NCBI GenBank assembly: GCA_020746875.1
Contig: JAGTJL010000047.1
Coordinates: 19,899 to 83,898 of the forward strand
Length of the DNA stretch: 64,000 nucleotides
From: Rhexocercosporidium sp. MPI-PUGE-AT-0058
Taxonomy: Eukaryota > Ascomycota > Leotiomycetes > Helotiales
Direction: 5' to 3'
How positions within the stretch are numbered: the first letter of the stretch is position 1; each line of letters begins with the position of its first letter. The notes under the pieces were generated by a model. That model was not told where the DNA came from. It saw nothing but the letters and a program-made list of their open reading frames with translations, and did not search any database. Positions 1-11,058 of the stretch are shown here, piece after piece. The position numbers were made by a program, and so were the translations under genes.

Positions 1-1320
1 AAACTCCGCATTACTACGTGACTTGCGCTCTCTCTTATTAATTTACTTGCGAATTTAATCCTAAATATACTTAATAATATTTAAATTAAGAGAATTAAGC
101 GGCTAAAGCAGCTTAGTAACGTCCTAAATTAATAAGATCTCGCGCGTATATAGTAAAGTATGCGAAGGGGCATTATCTATTACTAAAACAGGCTCATTCC
201 CCTGGGCTTATAATTATATAATCCACGGCAAAAGTAATAGCTCTAAGTAGAGTTTATAAAGGTAGTACTAATTAATACCTCCCTTATCTCTCTTATTACG
301 TACTCTCTTCTTATTGCGAGTGAACACGTCAAGATTTATACGCCGGCCGGTCTGCTTCTTTCTTATCTCTTTAGCGTTTTCTTTTTTACGTTATTCTTAC
401 GTAACAAATTGCAAAGAAAGTATCAAACTGCCGTCAGGCTGTGTTTTCTTACTCAAGTTCTCTCTCTGCCTCTGCCTTTTCCTCCGCAGTTTCCATATAT
501 ATAATAACGTGTGGTCCTAAAGGCTCTCCTCACTTAATCGCTTTAAAGAACTGTCTTATAAAGTGCTCTCTAATCTTCGGCCTCTTATTTTACTTAATAT
601 ATTGCGCTCCAGTCTTCATCCAAGCTCTTTCTTAATCGATTTAACTCTAACGTTAACAGCATTTATCTAAACGATTATATGCAAATCGCGCTTCTTTAGC
701 TCTTTAACTAAGTTACTGTAACAACGCAAGAGCCTTGAACGTGAAGATAGACTTAATACTTAGAATACAAAAACTGCAGAGCTATTATATAAGAGGGAGG
801 CATATATATAAGGAGTCGGAGGAGGGTCGGACCTGTTCCGGACCCCTGACTTAGCCAAAGCATACCTGTCGTTACAGTTACAGCGTACGCGTCTAGTAAT
901 ATTCGACAGGTCTGACTTGTCCTTAATAACGTTATACTTGATTTCATTTTTATAAAGGACTTATAAAAGTGTTCCTTCCTTAAATAATAACTTAAAGTCC
1001 TCGTAATAAGCCTTTAACGACTTCTAATTCTCATCCGTTTAAATATCCCTTAAAACACGCCTTTTAACGTGTGAGTCTCTTAACGTGTAATAGCGACGCG
1101 GCAGACTTTATATATTTGTTATATTACTTAAAGGCTTTTAATTTTCCTTTGGGCAATGTTTAACTCCTCCTTAAATCTTATACACGGTTAAGGTATTAAT
1201 ATAATACTCCTTTACCAACTCTTTCGGCTTTTCAATATTAATAGTCCCCAAAAGAAAGAACAGGTCGGCCGAAAAGCTTGCCTTAATACACCGCAAAGCA
1301 AACGACTTATTCAATGGGTT
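1..1320. other. AT-rich RIP-degraded DNA, no assignable gene
   Basis: This stretch is dominated by TA-rich sequence with stop codons in every frame. A slightly more GC-rich patch near 800-910 breaks the pattern but encodes nothing recognisable. The short open frames near 314-635 and 753-947 have no protein-like motif and are taken as chance. The composition matches the transposon-derived blocks further right, so I read it as old repeat DNA. Confidence 0.6.
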
Positions 1321-1339
1321 ACTTCTTCAAGTACGAATC

Positions 1340-1980
1340 GACGGACTCAATAGGAGGACATACCTGCTATTCTCGGTTGGAAATGTAGCCTTCACGCAAT
1401 TCGTACGGCATTTAAAAAGGAGGGATACCCTCGCCGAATCGCACGCCGAAAGCCTGTCTTCACGTATATAAATCAAGTTCAAAGGCTTCAATGGGTTATT
1501 GAACACGAAGATTAGACTGAAGAGCAGTGGTTCTCGATTGTTTGGAGCGACAAAACTTGAGTACAACCAGGGAAACATACGAAAGATTGGGTTACTCGTA
1601 AGGTTAGTCTGGAGGAGGTTTTTCACCACCCTAATTGTGTAGAAGGGCGATATCAAAGGAAAATCGGTTAGATGTTTTAGGGTACGATATCGGGGAAATA
1701 CGGCCGACATAAGGGGTTGTTTTGGGAGAAGGATTGGGAGATAGTTAATGAAGGCTCGTACTCAGGGGTTATTATACCGAGGATTCAAGAGATTCTACAA
1801 TAATATCCCGAGTATCAATTTCAATAAGATAACGCAAAAGGTCATGCTCATTCGGTATTTGAAGCAATTAATATTACACTGATTTATTGGCTTGCGAATA
1901 GTCCCGATTTAAATCCAATTGAGACTTTTTGAAGCTTGACCTTTTGCGTTATCTTGTTGAGTTGAAATTGAAGCGGGCCA
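1340..1980 (+). pseudogene. Tc1/mariner-type transposase relic
   Basis: A DNA-cutting transposase of the Tc1 family, now dead. On the plus strand one reading path gives RIARRKPVFT, then IVWSDKT (the first catalytic Asp in its usual setting), then FQ*DNAKGH near 1818-1846 (second Asp) and W-L-A-N-S-P-D-L-N-P-I-E at 1888-1923 (the catalytic Glu in the classic SPDLNPIE box). The spacing from the second Asp to the Glu is 30 residues, a little less than the usual 34, so a few codons may be missing. Stops are TAA, TAG and TGA at places where Gln or Trp is expected, for example TGA for Trp after NPIETF. This is typical of RIP. The N-terminal DNA-binding part was not found upstream. The long open frame on the opposite strand at 1327-1710 is its antisense shadow. 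Confidence 0.75.
1826..1955. repeat. Inverted duplication of the DNA-box of the Tc1 relic
   Basis: The 19 bases at 1826-1844 (AAGATAACGCAAAAGGTCA, which encode the DNAKG box) recur perfectly in inverted orientation at 1937-1955, directly behind the NPIE box. The inverted copy keeps CAACAAGAT where the upright copy has CAATAAGAT, so it holds the pre-RIP Gln codon. It is probably the broken end of a second, oppositely oriented copy of the same transposon. Confidence 0.7.
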
Positions 1981-2049
1981 TGTCTCATAACTTAATCACG
2001 TATAACGTCTAAGGCCTTACTTAGAACGGCTATCAGTCTCGAGTTAATA

Positions 2050-3900
2050 ATGTGATACGGGATATATACGATTGACAGCGTTAGCATAGCCTCGGTAGAA
2101 ACAGTAACTCACTAGCTTGTCTTTAAAGACCGGGGAGTCGCCCAAGCCGGTTCAGGTAAAAGGCATACTTCGAGCAGGTTATGGGTTCGATCCTTGACTT
2201 CACCCAGCCGTTCGTGGTCCAGGCCGACCTCCGAAAGACTAGTTGCTTGAGCCATTCGGGCTTTAAATGAACCTTCATCGCCTTCACATTCTGACTTTAC
2301 GGGTCCATGGCAAAGAAGGGCTTAGCCGACATGTAGCTATCGACGAGGATTGCGTTATCCCGGATCGCACGGGTCAGGATGCGGCAGACCGGACAGATGA
2401 TAGGGAGGGATTCTCTGTAAAGCGAAAGGTTGTGCTATGAGGGCTGAATTAGCTCGGGGTCGAGGTACCATACGGTTAGGCTTGTTGTCCACCCCTTTGT
2501 GATTCTGCAAGTGGACCTCCATGGCTTCAGGTTCTGTATGAGAACTGAAACCAAATTCATGAATCGTTCTAGGTGCCACAAATTGCGCCAAGACACGTAA
2601 GTTAACAATTGGGGGGTTTATCCCCTTCAATGTGTTCCTCCCGAGGCTGTGGCTGGTGTTAGGCGGCAGTTACCGGACCCCTGTCCTTGATATTCAATGA
2701 CCACCGAAATAAGGCCAAGCAAGTCTCACATCTGACGAACTGCGATACCTGCCGGAAGTTGAGACGCCACTGGCGTCTTACTCCGATGTGGAGAGGGTCA
2801 GCAACAGATGTGCCGAAAAATTGCAAGATGATGACGGCTCGGAGGGCAAGTTGACGGATTTCATCAATCCCACTTAGGTAGTTGGGCCGACGCCTCAGTG
2901 ATTTCGGCCCGTGATATTCTCTAACAAATGGTCCTGTCCCTGACTCTTCGGATAGAGAATACATGTCCTCTCCAGGTGAACGGGGAAGCTGGGGATTTTT
3001 GGGTATGGGCTAAAAATACCAAAACACCACCTGATATTCAATCTTTGATTATTTATAGTACAAACAAATGTAATTTAAAGCTCTAAATTTCAAAACTGTA
3101 TCATCTGTCCATCCATCCTCCGGCACTCGTGAAATCTAGTTATATAACCGCACCGCCGTATTAACGTCTAATTGTCTCTTGCTCAACTTCATGGCAAAAT
3201 ATTCGTTCAAAACGAGTAATACTTCAGAAATACTATTAGAATGTAAAGAATAAAACCTCCTTTTGTAAATTAAAGCAAGAGTCTCTAGAATAGAGACATC
3301 GGGTTGGAGGCATCGTGGTCCATCTAATTCCTACGTATTTTTGTCCCGTCCCCAAAAATAGGCAGTTCCCGTCCACCCGGAGAGCATGTCCTTCAACTAC
3401 AAGCTCTATTTGAAGTCGAGTCACTTTCCGCGCCATCTTGCATGCATAGCTTCATCGAGATCCAAGCTGGACCTCTCAGCAACAATGGACAGGCAAACCA
3501 ATGGCTGGCCCGTGGCTAGTTCCGGTACTATGTGCAGGGAACCCCACGTCTCCTCACGCCTGTTCACATCTGTGTGTAGATTAGGTTCGCCGATCCTCTC
3601 ACCTTATTCGAGTAAAACCAGATATGCGGGTAATTCTATTAAAGTTTATTAACGGCTAATCATCCCTCTTTCACAGCAAAGGGATTGAATAGCAGCCGCA
3701 GGGGTAAAGTACCTACCCCATCTTACAAAGTATCACAACCTCGCTAGGCCGTTCTGGTTACCTATGCCGAGACAACGGGACACGATTTGACATTGTTGCT
3801 GCTTTCTCACGTCAATATCGTACGTCGGGACCGCGAACTTATCTACAGCTTTTTCAACTACACGTCTCTTTAACCCATCCATTCTTTACACAACTTTTCC
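2050..3900. other. GC-balanced intergenic stretch, no supported gene
   Basis: Base composition here is ordinary, unlike the RIP blocks. Open frames of 91 and 101 codons exist on the minus strand (2355-2630 and 2659-2964), but they have no domain motif, no paired introns I could model, and residue use that looks random. The last 60 bases before 3912 are pyrimidine-rich and are best seen as promoter and leader of the next gene. Confidence 0.5.
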
Positions 3901-3911
3901 AACACTTCAAA

Positions 3912-5238
3912 ATGTCTCAATTCCAGATTCCTTCCTCTTTGCTTCCATATCTTCTCGGGGAGAAAACAGATTACAGCTCATTTCAACCATCCCTGCTCAA
4001 AGTTAATATCGTCTTTCTAATAATAACAGTTTTGATGACTGGTTTGCGGTGCATTGTTCGGATCTACATCCTTCGCGCTGCAGGATTGGATGACTGTAAG
4101 TATCCAGCTGAGAAAATTAGCACCCATATGGAACAGCTAGCTCAGTCTTTGCAGTGCTTATTACTCTCGCTCTAGGATTTGCAATCCTTCTTTCTGTCTT
4201 CTGTCTTATTGGGGAGAGTTTTGGACTCGGGAAACACCTATGGAACCTTAATCCCGAGCTAACGGAGCTCCCCTATGATGTTGCCCGGATTACCAAGGCT
4301 CTGTACGGCTGCTACCTCGCATACTCTACGGCCATAACCTTCACCAAGTTGTCCATTATGGCCACTTACGCCCGAATATTTCCGAATACTGTCCCAAGAT
4401 ATGTGCTTTACGCCATTGGAATAGTCGTGCTGGGTTTTTGGATCAGTTCTATCTTCGCTATTATTTTCACCTGCGTTCCCATAGAGGCTGCTTGGGATTA
4501 TACTATCAGGAATGCCCGCTGTATTGACATCCTGATGTATCTCTACATTTCTGCAGGTTTTAATGTTGCCACTGATATGTTGCTTTGTTTCCTACCGCTA
4601 CCAACGATTTGGAACTTGAAAATGCCGAAAACTCAACGGGTTGTTGTATGTTTGTTATTCAGCTTGGGAACCTTGTATTTATATCCCTCTTCAATCACGT
4701 ATTTTTCCTCAGCTAATGGTTCAATTCCAGCGCTTGCATAGCTAGTATATTACGCCTCACTCAGCTACGCCATCTTAACGGCATTGATGTCTCTTGTATG
4801 TATTTAGAACAATACTGCTATCACCACGGTTTCTTGTCTCGCCTAATATATCTTTAGAATGCTAATGCAATCAATCTCACAGATCAGACCGTCGGCTCGC
4901 TCAATTGGAGCGTTATCGAAGTTGGAACTGGAATAATCTGCGCCTCCTTCTCTACACTCCGACCTCTCGCGACACGCAACCTGCCTAGGTACTTCGCGGG
5001 CTTCACACAACCAACGGGTGATGTTTCTGGTGCGAGACTGAACGTCAGCGCGTCAAACATAACCAGGAATCGATCCATCGCGTCAAGATCGATGGTATCG
5101 AGTCATATACATGCACGATGCTCGTTTGATGTGTCGGAATTAGAGTTGTTTTCAACCCAACCGAATGCCCCTGAGAATTCTAGTCCAGAGCCGGTGGCCG
5201 AGACAAGTAATGAGACGAAGATTGGCCAGGCGATATGA
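3912..5238 (+). CDS. Rhodopsin-fold seven-helix integral membrane protein
   Basis: An intact gene of four exons: 3912-4095, 4155-4674, 4731-4795 and 4883-5238. The introns are 59, 56 and 87 nt with GT/AG ends and phases that agree, giving 374 residues. The protein is hydrophobic with about seven helices. It carries the landmarks of the fungal rhodopsin-domain family (the SAT4/Pth11-like membrane proteins): GLDD at about residues 58-61 ending helix 2, FGLGKHLW in the following loop, KLSIMATYARIF, the Cys loop TCVPIEAAWD, LPLPTIW, CIASILRL, and WSVIEVGTGIICAS before a polar tail with LRPL. Exon 3 begins exactly where the family's GxxACIASIxRL motif is needed, which supports the splice model. 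The tail of about 90 residues is rich in Ser, Asn and Glu. The start is the first ATG after a pyrimidine-rich leader. Ligand and role are unknown; relatives are putative receptors or members of secondary-metabolite clusters. It stands alone between a noncoding island and RIP DNA. Confidence 0.88.
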
Positions 5239-6100
5239 GTAATAGTTGCGGATTGTCGCGATACGATCAATATGATGGTCGAGTTTGTGTTTCTATTCTC
5301 AGTTCGATGGATTGGCAACTTCTGGGGCCACAGCCGCGTTTAAAGGGACATCGGACATTTGTGGCAAGCCCAGGACCCTATCGCAGTCTCTTAACATGGG
5401 ACAAACTTGATTGAAGTCCAACTTTGGAGTGGTGCACTGGGAGGAACTCTCTTTCCATCCGTTGAGGAATAGGGTAGCATTTCACTGAATCCCTGGCCCC
5501 TACTCTTCTGTAGCCAACACGATAAATAGCAAATGATGGCTTAGTTAGGGGAAGTGTTTTCCACTGGGAATCATGGCCTCCAGTGTCAGTGTCAGTGTCA
5601 GTGTCAATACACTGAATTCAAACCAACTGCAGGAATTTTCAGCAAAGCTTACCAAGCGTCTACTCAACGACACGACACGATGGAAGCAAGCTGGAGCCCC
5701 CGCAATTCTTACTCTCGTCGACTGCAATATGGTGACCAGGGTGCCAGGGGCGGGCCGCTCATATTGGACATGACCACCATGAGTGCTTTCTTCTTATTTA
5801 ATCAGCCCCGTCGATGCCTACCTTTCCGAACAACGGACTCCAAACTAGAGACTTTTGTTCGGGGGGCGAACAACGCCAACAGAGAATCCTGTGGGCTCGG
5901 TCCAGAGTTGAAGACAAGAGCCAGTAGCTCGCTTAATCGTTGCAGTGCACCAAGGAGAGGTTCTCCGGCACCGGAAAATTGATGTTCCAGAACTCTAAAA
6001 ACCTCACTTCTCGTTTACATATACATAAACCATCCAATACATTAGTTGCACCACAACCACGAGGGCAGAAGCTAGGGTGACGCTGTAGAGTTTTCACTAA
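5239..6100. other. 3' flank with a short TGTCAG tandem repeat
   Basis: This is balanced DNA after the membrane-protein gene. A hexamer (TGTCAG) is repeated about four times at 5580-5605, which opens several overlapping frames around 5554-5982. Their translations are low-complexity (QCQCQCQ or SVSVSV) and unconvincing. I see no gene. Confidence 0.5.
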
Positions 6101-6142
6101 CCGGCCGGGGCTGGGAGGGTATACGCCCTAAAGGGGCACGCC

Positions 6143-6665
6143 TTGGAATCAGGGCGCAGATCGGCGATGGCGCGCGTATTACTAATGTAAACTATATAAA
6201 AAACATATCGTTATAATCGTCAAGTTGCGGGCTATCAAACGCGCGCGCTTTTATAAGTTTATAATAATAGACGCTCGTAACGCACGCGTGTGAAAAAAGT
6301 GCGGAAAAGCGGGCAAGGGGTTGGAATCAGGGCGTGCCGAGCCTTGGCACCCCATCAAATAATCGTTAATATTCAACGCTTCGCTAGCGCAATTTTATAA
6401 GACGTATTTTATAAAGAATTAAATTAGGATTCTAGAGATATCTTTATTTTTATTATTACTTGTAATTTCGTCGACTTTTATTAATACCGAAGATTACTTA
6501 GAATCAGAGTCCGGCGTTAATCTCGATTTAGTAATTTTTAAACGTTATCCGAATTACAAAATTCTTTTTTTATTTTAATCAGCTAATTAAGAGCTTTCAA
6601 ACGTATATCTCGCTTAAAAAGGTTATAAGAAGGAAGCTAGCAAACTACTAGTTGGAATTAGAGCG
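6143..6665. repeat. Direct repeats of TTGGAATCAGGGCG
   Basis: The 14-mer TTGGAATCAGGGCG occurs at 6143-6156 and 6321-6334. A version changed only by C-to-T and G-to-A (TTGGAATTAGAGCG) lies at 6652-6665. The DNA between the first two is 164 bases long and contains CG-rich runs such as GCGCGCGC. They may be the edges of repeat units at the start of the transposon block. Their nature is not known. Confidence 0.4.
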
Positions 6666-6874
6666 CATATAAGACTCTTCTTATAAAGGTTAGCCGAACT
6701 TAAGCGAAATGAAGCTAATAAGTATTTAAAATTAATCTATAAGTTTATAACGTAAAAATATAATTAGTTTTTTAGTTTTTAGCGTATAAATATAATAATA
6801 AAGACTTGATTTAAGTTACATTTTTTAAATACATAAAAAAAACCTTATGATTTTAATATATCAAGTCGATATAA

Positions 6875-7114
6875 TATGGAAGGGAAAATATTAAGTATAT
6901 AATAAGAAAGTAATAAAGCAAGTGCCGGAAGGTAAACGTAGGAAATACTTATTTAACGAGTATTAAAGATATTATATATTTAAAATATATAATTTATTAA
7001 AAAAAAAAGTATAATTTAAATAAAAAAGAAAAGTTATAATAATAAAAATCGTTATTATTCTTAAAAAGATTTTAATTTAAAAGCTATTTTAAATATAATA
7101 AGAGGCAACTCAAT
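6875..7114. mobile_element. LTR-like repeat R, copy 1 (RIP-degraded)
   Basis: It begins TATGGAAGGGAAAA and contains AAAGCAAGTGCCGGAAGGTAAACG. It matches the sequences starting at 24583 and 30622, where the first bases are TGTGG. The ends TG...(G)TGACA in the second copy suggest a long terminal repeat of about 250 bp from an LTR retroelement other than copia-1 and copia-2. This copy runs directly into a copia-1 LTR at about 7115. Confidence 0.6.
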
Positions 7115-7399
7115 TGTGAGAATAGGCGAGCCAATCAGGAATAAGGAAGCGCAGTAGGTGACGACACGTGATCAAAGAGAGAGAATTGCTTACTTGCTTG
7201 CTTACTTAAAGAGCTAAAAGAGCTCTTCGATAGTTATATATAAAATAATAACTTTTCTAGAAGCTTTTACGACTACGTAATTAAATACGAGCGTAATTTC
7301 CCGGAATACAAAGGTAATTTCCGGGCCGCGTAAGCAGTGGAAACTTCTTCGGCTGTTCTAGGGTAGAATCGGCACGAGTTACAGAAGTCAAATCCAACA
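7115..7399 (-). mobile_element. copia-1 LTR, copy A
   Basis: A 285-bp block read on plus as TGTGAGAATAGG...AATCCAACA; on minus it starts TGTTGG and ends TTCTCACA, so it has TG/CA ends. Nearly the same block lies at 10750-11058 and at 16808-17081 plus 24524-24534. Shared internal marks include GTGATCAAAGA, AAGAGCTCTTCG and CCGGAATACAAAGGTAATTTCC. I saw no matching 5-base duplication on its two sides, so it is either a solo LTR that has drifted or part of a rearranged copy. Confidence 0.7.
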
Positions 7400-10300
7400 A
7401 AAAGCTTATCCAGCGTATTACTTAGCGTATAATTATTCCGCGATAACGCTTAATATACGCGAGGTCGGCCTGAAGTCGCTCAGACGGCGATAAGTAAATT
7501 GCTTTTAGCGCGTTTTTAAATAATTTTTATAAAAAATAATTTAATAATAATCGATCTTTTTTAATTTATAATTAAAATAAGTACTTTTTTCAATTTCTTA
7601 AAAATAATAATAATATTTTTTTTTATTATAATTTAAATAAGTTTTGCTTTAAATGCTTTAATTAAAAGGTTTACGTTTATAAGTTTTTAAAATCTGACGA
7701 TATTCTTGATTTTTTCGCGAATTTTTAGTTTTTTATAACTTACTTAAGCTTTAAGGCGTTCTTAGAATAAAGTTCCGGTTATATATAATTCGGCTTTTAT
7801 TATTACTTTAAAAGTAATAATACTTTATTATTTTATTTTTATAAGTATTATTTCGAAGCTATTATTTATTCTTTTTAAATTAAAAGTAATAAATACGTTT
7901 TAAACGTTAATTAATTTTATTATATTAAAAGCTCGGATAGTGAAGATATTTAAATAATCTTAAGGTTTTTAATTTGCTTTTAGTATTAATTCTTCTAAAA
8001 CTAACTTTAATATAATATTTTATTAAACAAAAAGGGCTTTTTAAGCGTCTCAGAGCTTCTTTTAAATTATTTCTTCTTTTTATTTTAAGTTTAAATCATT
8101 TTTTATATTAATTACTTATAAAATAAGGACTTCTTTCTTTAATTTATCTTAAGGACATTAAATCGCTTAAGCTTTTATTCCTTTGTTTTTAAAAGCTTAT
8201 ATAAATATAATTATTTTTATTTTCATAAATAATTCTTAAATTAAACTATTTTTTAAATTTATAATATTAATTTTAGTATTTATGAAATCCTTAAGGTTTA
8301 ATACCCGGAATCGGCTTATTAAAGCAAAAAAGGCATCCGGTGCTTATATTATTCTTTATATTAAAACGTCGATTATATTTAATGTTTATTTTAAAATCTT
8401 AATAAAATACCTTAGCTTTTTTAAAGTATGCGATCGACTTGTAAATAAATAAAACTTTAACTTCGGCTATTAATTCTAGATTCTTTCTTTTCTTTATAAT
8501 AACGTATAAAATACGTAAGTTATTTAGTCTTTTTATAATCGTATCGATATCTTATTTTATAATTTAATTAATATCGCGAGTTAACTTCTCGATAATAAGA
8601 ATAATTTCTTTTTAAATATATTTTTTTTAATTCGGTTTAAGATAAAGTATTAAGTTTTTCTTAAAAACGTCGTTAATCTCTTAAGTTAAGGAATTGTCTT
8701 TATACTTTATAAGCTCGAAGCGAGTTATAAAGTTAAGCTCCTTAAATAATATCGCTAAAAAAGGAGTTTTATTATTATTCGATTTAAGTCGGAGATAGTC
8801 GGCTTAAATAATTCGTATAAATAATACTTTTTCTTTAATTAAAGTATCGATTTCCCGTTCGATTTAAAATAAGCTTTTTATTTTAACGTATATTTTATTA
8901 AAAGGTCGTATATTTTCTATATTAAAAGTATTATTATCTTTTATAAAAGTTTTAATTTTCCGCTTAAAGTATATAAGTAAAGCTATTAAAAACTTTATAA
9001 TTATTTGCCGCTTTATAATGATTTTCCTTTATATATAAGCTCGATTAACTTCTTTAAAAGCTCGGAGGAATTATTAAAATGAAAATTTAAATGTATTTTC
9101 CGCGATATATTTAAAATTATTAAATATCTTTTTTAGGCTTTAAAGAATATAACGATATTATTTAAGATTAAACGTTTAATATTTTCTTATAACTTTTTTA
9201 ATTAATTCTTAATAAGTATTATTAAGGAAGTCGGGGAGCTATTTAATATTTCGGCTTATTTCAAAAGTATAATAATTTACTACGTATTATTTCTTTTCGG
9301 CGTCAACTGTAATACTTCGAGCTATAAATAATTGCTTTAAGATCTTAAAAAACTTAATAATATTATTTTTATTAAAGTATAAATAACTAAAAGTGCTTAA
9401 AGTTAATATAGCTTAAGCTATTATAAAATAAGGAAGACTTTTAATAAAGTCCGTAGCAAGTCGTGCGGCTTGAGATATAAGTTATTAAAATATTATATTA
9501 TTAAAAGTAAGTTTATGATAATAATTATTTAAAGCCTTATTTGGTCTGTATAATATAAAGGTTTTAGTAAGTTTATATTATCTTAGCGTAAGTTATATTA
9601 ATTAAAAAGCTTAAGCGGAAGTAACTTGAGCCTAAAGCGGTATTATATAACTTGTATTAGTAGGGTTGAGTCTTCTTATTTCGGAAGCGAATATAATATA
9701 GATTAAGAGTATATAAGTTAAGTAAATATTATATAAGCCGGTAAAGTTTAAGAAGCGGCTTAAGCTTTTATACTAGAGCTTTTTAAATAATTATTACTTT
9801 AGTTATATTTAAATATATCTTATTATAAGTTGCTACTGCTATTTGTATTTCTTTTCTTTTTTCTTTTTATAATTAAAATATTATTTATAAGTATTCCTAG
9901 TAGTTATAATAAAATAAAGTTAGTGATTCCAGCGATATTAAGCTTTATTAAAAGCTTAATAAATATAAAAGTAAAGGAGCTTGCAAAGCTTATAGAGCTT
10001 ATCTCAGTAATAAAATAATTTATAATTAAGGTCGCAGAGCTTCTTCGGTTTATAAAGAAGTTATTAATAAGTCGTTTAGGTTCTTTGCCTTTCGAGTTGC
10101 CGCTAAAAGCGGTATTTTTAATATCGTTTTCGAATATAATTAATTTTTCTTAATAAAATTAATAATTTACTAAAAAGCAAATATATTTAATATTATTAAT
10201 AAAAAAGTAAAAGATATAATATATTTATATTAAAAAAGAAAAAACGTATGAGCTCGAGAAAACAAAAGAAATATATAAATAAAATATTAAGTTAAAGAGC

Positions 10301-10749
10301 TTATAGCTTTAAGCTTCTTTTAAGGTAATAAAGCCCGAAAGACGCCGAAGTTTAATCTTTTTCTTTTTATAATAAGTAAACATATAAGCTTAAGCGAAGT
10401 AAATAAATCTCGTTAAATATTAAAGCTTTATTATTATTAAAGTTAATCTCGGCGTAAAATAACTTAAGACCGAAATTAATTAAAAAAATATAAAGTAAAA
10501 TTTCGTATATTTTTCTATTAAGCTCCGTCTCGCTAACTTAAAGTAAGCTTTTAGCGGAAAAAGAAGAAGAAGAAAAGGAGTAATAAATGCGCTTATTAAA
10601 AATACGGTTAACGTTAAAATTTGCCGAATTTATTTTAAATAATTCATTTCTTATTTTCTAAAGTATCGAATATACTTTAACATCGGTTAAAGCGTTTTTA
10701 ATAGCGTAATTTAGTTATTTTCGGTTCGACCTTTTTAGTATCGATGCTT
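7400..10749. mobile_element. Heavily RIP-degraded retroelement interior, unassigned
   Basis: This is 3.3 kb of extremely AT-rich DNA between two copia-1 LTR copies. On the minus strand around 8640-8720 a stretch reads TRFELIKYKDNSLT*EINDVF. It is faintly like the TRFG...NDVL region of Gypsy-type reverse transcriptase, but no clear catalytic box survives. No open frame longer than about 60 codons remains. I call it a retroelement interior on composition and position only. Confidence 0.4.
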
Positions 10750-11058
10750 TGTGAGAATAGGCGAACTAATCAGGAAGAGGAAGCGCAGTAGGTGAGGACA
10801 CGTGATCAAAGACAAAATAGAATTGCTTGCTTGCTTAAAGAGCTAGAAGAGCTCTTCGGTAGTTATATATAAAATAATAGCTTCTCTAAAAGCTTTTACG
10901 ACTACGTAATTGATTACGTAGCTTATACGAGCTACGTAATTAAATACGAGCGTAATTTCCCGGAATACAAAGGTAATTTCCGGGCCGCGTAAGCAGTAGA
11001 AACTCCTTCGGCTATTCTAGGGTAAAATCGGCACGAGTTACCGAAGTGAAATTTAACA
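10750..11058 (-). mobile_element. copia-1 3' LTR (copy B)
   Basis: A 309-bp LTR with TGTGAG...TTTAACA ends on plus. It is longer than copy A because GCTACGTAATTGATTACGTA-like sequence is locally duplicated near 10900-10950. It directly borders the end of the minus-strand copia-1 interior and so acts as its 3' LTR. Confidence 0.8.

Noticed and set aside
1327..1710. 127-codon open frame on the minus strand
   Set aside because: It is exactly antisense to the Tc1-like reading on plus, which has the catalytic motifs; the minus translation has none.
2165..2215. tRNA-like GGGTTCGATCC with nearby stem-like words
   Set aside because: The T-arm would have only about three pairs and no acceptor or anticodon stem could be paired at the right distances.
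5554..5982. 142-codon frame and overlapping frames over the TGTCAG repeat
   Set aside because: Low-complexity translation caused by a hexamer repeat; no domain and no support from neighbouring exons.
7115..11058. A complete copia-1 element between LTR copies A and B
   Set aside because: The interior lacks copia motifs and does not match the copia-1 interior at 11059-16807, and no target duplication joins the two LTRs.
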